DNA from: Polytrichum commune
Lineage: Eukaryota; Streptophyta; Polytrichopsida; Polytrichales; Polytrichaceae
NCBI GenBank assembly: GCA_950295325.1
Contig: OX485807.1
Coordinates: forward strand, 35,990,440 to 36,054,439
DNA length: 64,000 nucleotides
Reading direction: 5' to 3'
A program made the translations under genes and the position numbers. Below the pieces are notes generated by a model, which had not been told where the DNA came from, did no database searches, and saw only the letters and a program-made list of their open reading frames with translations. Shown here piece by piece: positions 58,352 to 64,000 of this stretch (position 1 is the stretch's first letter; every line of letters starts with the position of its first letter).

Positions 58352-58641
58352 TATTGTTAGTTTAGATGATTAGCATTGTAGAAGAACATAGAAACTAGTT
58401 ATAGAATAGAACTTTCTGGAAGGATCGTCAGAAGGATGAATGTTCACTGAAAGGATGAACGCACTCAAGGAGTCATCTCTCCCGATGATACTATTCATAT
58501 AGATCTTCCGCTTCTTGTCTGTCTGTCTGTTTGATTTTCCTGGTGTATTACTGTTCCAATATCAATAAAGTGTAGTTAAGGATTTACTGTATATACCAAT
58601 GAGTGAGTGTATGTGAGCTTGTCTGGTTCTATCAAACAATA
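58352..58641 (+). repeat. 3' LTR
   Basis: 290 bp, directly after the polypurine tract, four transitions from the 5' LTR. Confidence 0.95.
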
Positions 58642-58646
58642 TATAC
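58642..58646 (+). other. Target site duplication TATAC (right)
   Basis: Right partner of 53355-53359, directly after the 3' LTR. Confidence 0.8.
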
Positions 58647-59160
58647 TACACTTATTTTTCTTTCGCCGAATCACACGGCGATTCTCCATTGATAAATAAA
58701 TATACACTCACAAGACACAGACAAACCTCCGTGACACTTACTACACGTCATAGACATAAAGACCGAGAAAGTTATGTTTCCTCAACCTCCTACTTCCCAC
58801 TGATATATAAGTTACTCACCTCGCAACAATTTCTCATTCACCATCCTCAAAGTGTGGGATATGGCTACCTCCAACTCTTCGATTCTTCTCAAGCCAAAAC
58901 CAATAGTATTGCTCCTATCCCACAGTGCAGGTACTTCATATTAGAAACTGTGAAGAATATCATAGCACCGCCCTGCCCCTTTGCTCTAGTCCTACACCTT
59001 TCCATTCAACAATGCAAAATTGGCTCCTTTTGCTGTTTGCCTCATTTGAAGGCTCACTTGCTGTTTCAAGTCCGATGTCTAAAAGTTCTAGACCCTAAAC
59101 CCTAACCATTCATCCAAAGAAAGTAGGAACAAAGTACACCATCTAATTAGAAACATACAA
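58647..59160 (+). other. Exon-like block, copy 1
   Basis: Around 58851-58930 a short plus-strand frame (VWDMATSNSSILLKPKP...) ends in CCCACAGTGCAG|GTACTT, a plausible splice donor. A diverged copy is at about 59792-59887 (VWDSQFLQPARSSEPKPKK... CCCATTGTGCAG|GTATTT). No domain recognised; the rest of the stretch shows nothing. Confidence 0.3.
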
Positions 59161-59640
59161 GGGCTCCAATTCTTCTACCTTGGCCCATCAAACTTGGAAG
59201 CTTGAGCTCGAGCTCAAGTTGTCGTGTAGCAAGGGCATAACTCGATCATCAAGGCCATCAACTTTGAAGAGAGCCAACTTTGTGCCCCAAAGTGGCCTAG
59301 TATCTTGCAACCAAGTTGACGGGGGAGCCTTCGGATCAGGGAAAAGCAAAGTGAGCCAATTTATACATTCATGTGAGTAAGACATGAGCTGTGCAAATTT
59401 GCCTGATCTGAAGGCTCACTTCGCTGATTCAAGTCCACCCAAAATTTGCAAGCTTGAGCTTGTAGTAATCAAGTTGTCATGTGTGGCAAGGGCATAACTC
59501 GATCATCAAGGCTCTCAACTTGAAAAGAGCCAAGTATGCCTCAAAATGGGCTTAAAATCTGGGAAGCAAGTTGATGGGGACCCTAATCCAGATCACAGAA
59601 AACCAGCGTGAGCCAATTTATACATTCATGTAAGGCACAA
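59161..59640 (+). repeat. Tandem duplication, period about 257 bp
   Basis: GGCATAACTCGATCATCAAGG starts near 59234 and 59491. Both units also share GCAAGCTTGAGCT-like, CAAGTTGTC, GAAAAGAGCCAA-like, CAAGTTGA and GAGCCAATTTATACATTCATG. A third, shorter relative follows near 60060-60110. Confidence 0.75.
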
Positions 59641-60170
59641 GCCTTGAAAACGGCAGACTGCCGCCCTTGGTTCCAGCATGTGAGAATCAGTGAAGCAGTT
59701 GATGCATATTTGGTTAATCAACACAACGTGTGGTTGTATGGTTCGTGTATCAAATCGAATTTTGCAAAGAAAATGAAATAATATTCCATTCCATCTCCGA
59801 AACGTATGGGATAGCCAGTTCCTGCAACCAGCCCGTTCTTCTGAACCCAAACCCAAAAAGCACTGCTCATCCAATCCCATTGTGCAGGTATTTGATCTAG
59901 GAAACTAACTGCGAATCAGAAGATCATAAGCACTACCTTATTACCTGTGATCCCACTCCCTTCAACTCCAACAACGCATCGTACCTTGGTTCACAAAAGT
60001 GAGGAGCACCAATTTTGAGGCAAAGATCCAACATCTTATAATATACTTCGGCAAATGTAAGGGCTCAAATTCTTTCATGTCCTTGCAAGCTTGAGCTCGA
60101 GATCAAGTTGTCTGTGGGATTATCCGCACCTTGCGACAAAGCTCCACCATCCTATATTATATAAGGATTT
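59641..60170 (+). other. Exon-like block, copy 2, and flank
   Basis: Diverged partner of 58849-58931, about 957 bp downstream, again ending in GTGCAG|GTA at 59887/59888. No continuous gene model can be built from the two copies. Confidence 0.3.
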
Positions 60171-60254
60171 GGGCGAACCAACCCATACACTTGTTCCTTG
60201 TTGGATGCCAAAACCCTCGCCTCCAAGGAACCAGTGTACGGGTTGGTTTGCCCC
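60171..60254 (+). mobile_element. 84-bp hairpin (foldback) element
   Basis: Starts GGGCGAACCAACCCATACAC and ends GTGTACGGGTTGGTTTGCCCC. The arms of about 32 nt pair with few mismatches, leaving a loop of about 20 nt. A decayed copy is at 25646-25715. Too small to encode anything. No clear target duplication. Confidence 0.65.
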
Positions 60255-60716
60255 AGCACATGTAAGGACTCAAATCCTTTTGCATTTACAAACTCGAGCT
60301 GGACTCTCAAGCTCCACTTGCTGGTCTGAAGTTATGGCTCTCTTCAACTTGACGACCTTTACAGATACATCCAGGTAACTAGACATGCGATGACATTATT
60401 ATAGAAGAAGGCTGCCGCCCAAGATGTGAGAATCATAACTAGAAGCACCTTCATGGTTTGTTGATGTAAAACAATTATTTTTGGTTGCATGATCTCGGTG
60501 GGGGTGAACGTGTTCTCGTTTGACTAATAGAATATTGCAAAGTAGATTATGGCGGACGTTAAAGTACCCCCTACGAACTTGTACAGGCAGATCCTACCCA
60601 AAATATGCCTTGCCCGCCCGTCGACGACAATGATGTCATCAACAGAGTATAGTGATATTGTTCCGTCCACCATCCGTCGAACGAATGACGCAGGCGCCAC
60701 CAAAAGCCTTGCACAC
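60255..60716. other. No recognisable gene
   Basis: No supported frame or repeat between the hairpin element and the PIF/Harbinger left end. Confidence 0.45.
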
Positions 60717-60719
60717 TAA

Positions 60720-62390
60720 GGGCCGGTTTACACTACGGTGGAGAAGGCCTCTGGTCGGTCAAGAATGCTTGGCCAAGACATGGTTATATGAGGCAAATGG
60801 TGGATGTGCCAGAGAAGAATTAAAGGCAATAAAATATTTCTTAAGGAGTCTTGACTGGTTGAAGTCTAAACCACCTAGAGGAGAAGTTTAGCGGAGAAGT
60901 CCACCGAAGAAGTCCACTAGTGAAGAGAAGTTCACCTAATGGTGAAGATTTTTTGTGATAAAAAACCATAATTCTCTACATTCACATTGTATCAAAAGAT
61001 TTCAACAAGAATTGTGTTCATAAGAATTGTGTAATATAATGTTCAATTTTATTCAAAAGATAATGAAAATTGCCAAATTGCCAATTGTCAAGTTTGGCCC
61101 ATGTAGGAAATAAATGTCTCCTTGGGTGTTTAAGAATGAAGAGGGGAAAACCCATACACATTGGACAAAACACTACTCTTTGGTATTATTTAAGACATGC
61201 TCTCCTCTTAATCATCCTCATCAATTTCTCTCTTCTTATCTTTGATCTTCAATCATGGATAATCGAAGAAAAGAGATTTTGTGCTCTCTTACGATTTTTA
61301 TGGTTTTGAAGTATTTTATCGTTTCAACTATGGCGATACAAAAAACCATCATGTATCACCATAATGCTTCAATTATGATGATGGTATATTTTTTGTTTGG
61401 GAGCAAGGAGAGGGTGGTGTGGAAATTTGACCGGCCAAATGGATATGTGTCACAATTTCTTCTTGGATCATATAATGCAAAAATGTTCAAAGATCATGTA
61501 CATGTGAGTAAGCCTATTTTTTTTTTATGTCATTTGTTTGGACCCATGTTGAACAAGAAAGATACAAAATTAAGACTTTGTATTCCAATAGAGTGTAGAA
61601 TTTTTTTGACATTGCATCGATTGGCAACCGGTGATACTTTGCATACATTTGCCGATTTGTATGGTATTTCAAAGTCAAATGCTTCAATCATAGTGAGAGA
61701 AGTATGTGAGGGTATTAAAAGTATTTTGAGGCCTTTGGTTTTTCCTAAACCAACATTGTCAAGAATGAAGCAAATAGCTTTAGAGTTTGAGAGTTTGCAT
61801 GGAATTCCATACATTTTAGGGGCAATAGATGGGAGTCACATTCCAATCATAGTTCCTAGTATAGATCATGCTTCATATTATTGTAGGAAGGGATTTTATT
61901 CGGTTTTACTTCAATGTGTAGTGGATTCTCAATGCAAATTTTGGGATTATAATTTTGGGTGGGCCGGTAGTATACATGATTGGGTCCTATTTTAAAAATC
62001 TGAAATTGGAAAGAGAACTATGAGTGGAACATTTTTACCATATAAGCTTATTGGAGATGCTACATATCCTATGCGCCCATGGTTCTATACACCATTCAAA
62101 GGAGAGAAGACCGGTCTTTCAAGGGAGAAATAACATTGGAATTTCATTCAATCAAGCATAAGAATGGTGGTGGAGCGTGCATTTGGAATGTTAAAGGGGA
62201 GGTGGCGGATTCTACTTAAGAAAATTGACATGCAACTACGTAGCATTCCGGGTATGGTAACCACTTGCCTTTGCCTTCACAATTTATGCCTAATTCATGC
62301 TGATGAGTTTGACATGAATTGGGCAAGAAGTGCTGAAGAAGAGTTGAAGAAAATATCTCTATAAAACTTTAGTGATTTTAGAGATGTGGA
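60720..62390 (+). mobile_element. PIF/Harbinger transposon, left end plus transposase gene; right end not found
   Basis: Begins GGGCCGGTTTACACTACGG directly after TAA (60717-60719), matching the ends of the H2 MITEs at 16 of 19 positions. It contains a transposase gene at 61255-62364. I found no inverted copy of the terminus before the window end. The character of the sequence changes after about 62395, so the right end is deleted or displaced by a later insertion. No separate Myb-like second gene was seen in the available part. Confidence 0.8.
61255..62364 (+). pseudogene. PIF/Harbinger transposase (HARBI1-like DDE), two in-frame stops
   Basis: One frame of 370 codons carries the DDE_4-type nuclease: GAIDGSHIPI (first Asp, about residue 191), GDATYPM (second Asp, near 62057), and VVERAFGMLKGRWRIL (Glu, near 62170). 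It also has the typical HDW motif after the first Asp and a short helix-turn-helix-like region before it (FADLYGISKSNASIIVREV). The stops are TAA at 61993-61995 and 62131-62133. Each stands where a CAA (Gln) would fit, so each is one C-to-T change. The start is the Met at 61255; the family often has a slightly longer N-terminus. The PIF/Harbinger transposase normally acts with a Myb-like partner not found here. Without stop readthrough this copy is inactive. Confidence 0.88.
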
Positions 62391-62394
62391 TTTA

Positions 62395-63863
62395 TCGTAG
62401 CACGGTGGTGACGTATTCATTAAATTAACCTGATAAATGCGTAAAACGTCACAGCCGCGCCAAGTTCGTTTCCACCCTAGAGTAGTAACAACAATAGACT
62501 CAGCGTTATGAATCCATAGTAGAACAACTATATACACTCGATTCTAAGATTTCTTTTTACGGGTCATGACTTTCGGGATAAGGTTTTCGCGATAGAGGTA
62601 GCGGATTTTACCTGTATTTCCACAATCCGCTAGATTTGTGACCGTGTCACAAGGACCATAATTCTAGTGTTTTAGGCTAAAATGCTCAGAGAGACTTGGT
62701 AGTTGTTCATCAGGATTTCATCCTTTGGGTTGATTTCTTAGGGTTGTCTCCCTATCTCCACTTCCTCCTTCTAACTACTACCCCCTTAGATTGGTGTTAT
62801 GATGGGGCAGCCCTCCCTCGGGGAGGTGTCCCACTCAAGTATCCGACGTGTGCCACCCCCTTTGACGGGGGGAAATGTGGAGGACGTTTTGGGTCTACAA
62901 AACCAGCTTGATCCGGTTTCCGTGATGGCACAGTTTCCACTATACCACACACGAAAACCGAATCCTCCCTCGAGAAAGGTGGAAACAAAACATCTTCGCT
63001 CCTATGCTCACAATGGGTAGCTTGTGCTATTCCACAGGTCACATAGGATAGGACCTAAGGTCTGTTGATTTCCGTGACGGCGGGGCTACCACGCCTACCA
63101 TCCGCGGTGGGAACCAAGCGCCAGTCGCGGCAGGTGCATGAGTGTTCTAGACCAGTCCGTTACTGCTGATCGGTATGATCCACCTCTAGGTCACAGCAAG
63201 CGGAAGGCGTAAACCATAATTCTCCCCCTACTATTGGACAGGTCTATCCACTGCTGCTCATTGTCGGTCCCTAGTTGGACGGAGTAAGTGGGGAAGAACC
63301 TACCGTGTACGCGGAACTCCCCTTGCCCAACAACCCCACGGTGAGGTTCTTTCCCCTTGCTCGTCCAATCCTTTCCGCCTTTCCGTGCTTAAGATTCCTC
63401 CGCCCATCACCTGCTCACACAGGGGTGTTTTAACCACACGCACCTCGGGGTATTACGGACCCCCTGTCCTATCACGGAATACTAACCTAACTAACCTACA
63501 CAGTGATAGGGAATAGCGAAAAACTCAGAAACCTCAAGTACGGAAAAGAGAAACCACTTGCATTAAACATGGACTTAAGACTCTCAACTCAAACCAAAGG
63601 TGGAGTAAAGCATAAGGTCTGAATTGAACAAAAGAACACTTGCATTACAAAATGATGAGGAAAACACCGAAGTGCTCCCTTTTAAACCAAACTAACACCC
63701 ATATGCCATGGTTTTCATGCTGGAAATCGCGGGCCACATGGCAGTCATGACAATCCACCTCAATGAGAGGTCAGAACCTAAACAAAGAAAATGACAAAGC
63801 ACCCAACTCGGGGCCAACTAACTACTTGCCCAAAACAACCCAACATGAAATCCTAACTAAAAT
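62395..63863 (-). other. Possible LTR or untranslated end of a minus-strand retroelement
   Basis: GC content and texture differ from the flanks. In minus sense a TATA-like TTTAAAAGGG near 63690-63681 is followed by pyrimidine-rich sequence, as in an LTR promoter. The short frames here are unsupported. I could not fix TG/CA ends, a primer site or a polypurine tract, so the LTR reading is a guess. Confidence 0.25.
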
Positions 63864-64000
63864 CTACTCCTTATCCTTCCGCTTCTTCAACTTAGCTTCC
63901 TTCTTATTCTGCTTCCGCTCCTCGCGGCGGTCCACTCTGTCCGTTGCCAAAGATGGAACACGTGGTGGTGGCACTGACACCTCGTGTCCATCAGGTCCGG
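63864..64000 (-). CDS. C-terminus of an unidentified basic protein, cut by window edge
   Basis: The minus-strand frame is open from the window edge for 44 codons to TAG (63866-63864). It ends in a Lys/Arg/Glu-rich tail (RREERKQNKKEAKLKKRKDKE). It could be the end of a retroelement polyprotein, which would fit the sequence beyond it, or the last exon of a host gene. Too short to decide. Confidence 0.35.
   Translation of the reverse strand, partial: GPDGHEVSVPPPRVPSLATDRVDRREERKQNKKEAKLKKRKDKE

Larger units (their letters stand above)
53360..58641 (+). mobile_element. Complete Ty1/copia LTR retrotransposon (5,282 bp)
   Basis: Two 290-bp LTRs (53360-53649, 58352-58641) differ at four sites. 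They begin TATTGTTAG and end CAAACAATA, and a 5-bp target duplication TATAC flanks the element (53355-53359, 58642-58646). The primer site, polypurine tract and gag-protease-integrase-RT-RNase H order (the copia order) are present. LTR identity of about 98.6 percent marks a recent insertion. The polyprotein is broken by two 1-bp insertions, so this copy is probably non-autonomous now. Confidence 0.97.

Noticed and set aside
53362-58639. Canonical TG...CA ends for the copia LTRs
   Set aside because: With TGTTAG...AAACA as ends the flanks give no 5-bp duplication; the TA...TA boundaries give a perfect TATAC.

Overview
The window is nuclear DNA of a flowering plant. It is AT-rich, full of degraded transposons and satellites, and carries very few cellular genes. 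The plant origin is shown by a spliced ROP-GTPase effector gene (CRIB/RIC type), a plant-style U2 snRNA gene with an upstream USE-like element and TATA box, a plant Ty1/copia element, a PIF/Harbinger transposase, a pogo-like remnant and a tRNA-derived SINE family. I cannot name the species.

Layout. 0.7-2.1 kb: four-exon RIC-like gene on the minus strand, with a probable spliced 5' leader up to about 2.4 kb and unidentified exon-like open segments up to 2.9 kb. 4.4-5.9 kb: decayed coding region with five 93-bp (31-codon) repeats. 6-7.7 kb: simple repeats and tandem duplications. 8-53 kb: almost gene-free. This part holds three families of non-autonomous PIF/Harbinger-type MITEs (10979-11477, 14152-14737, 16078-16642, 20618-20988, 22589-23080, 30365-31593, 34489-34884, 43607-44105), a 548-bp pogo-like remnant (12782-13329), a 213-bp tandem array (21.2-22.3 kb), a large inverted repeat (23.55-25.45 kb), SINE copies at 28.4, 35.9, 38.3 and 40.9 kb, a CACTA-like hairpin (35577-35698), a 242-bp tandem array (45.3-46.25 kb), and several older dispersed repeat families. 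50.93-51.2 kb: U2 snRNA gene followed by a degenerate tandem array. 53360-58641: complete, recently inserted Ty1/copia retrotransposon with 290-bp LTRs; its polyprotein is broken by two single-base insertions. 58.8-60.4 kb: diverged tandem duplications and an 84-bp hairpin element. 60720-62364: left end and transposase gene of a PIF/Harbinger element with two in-frame stops. 62.4-64 kb: sequence of a different character ending in the C-terminus of a minus-strand reading frame cut by the window edge.

How the parts relate. The left terminus of the transposase-bearing element (GGGCCGGTTTACACTACGG after a TAA) matches the terminal inverted repeats of the three MITE families, which also sit in TTA/TAA target duplications. 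The window therefore appears to hold one transposase source type and at least eight of its dependent elements. The copia element, the pogo-like remnant and the SINEs are independent systems. The RIC-like gene and the U2 gene are the only loci that look like host genes.
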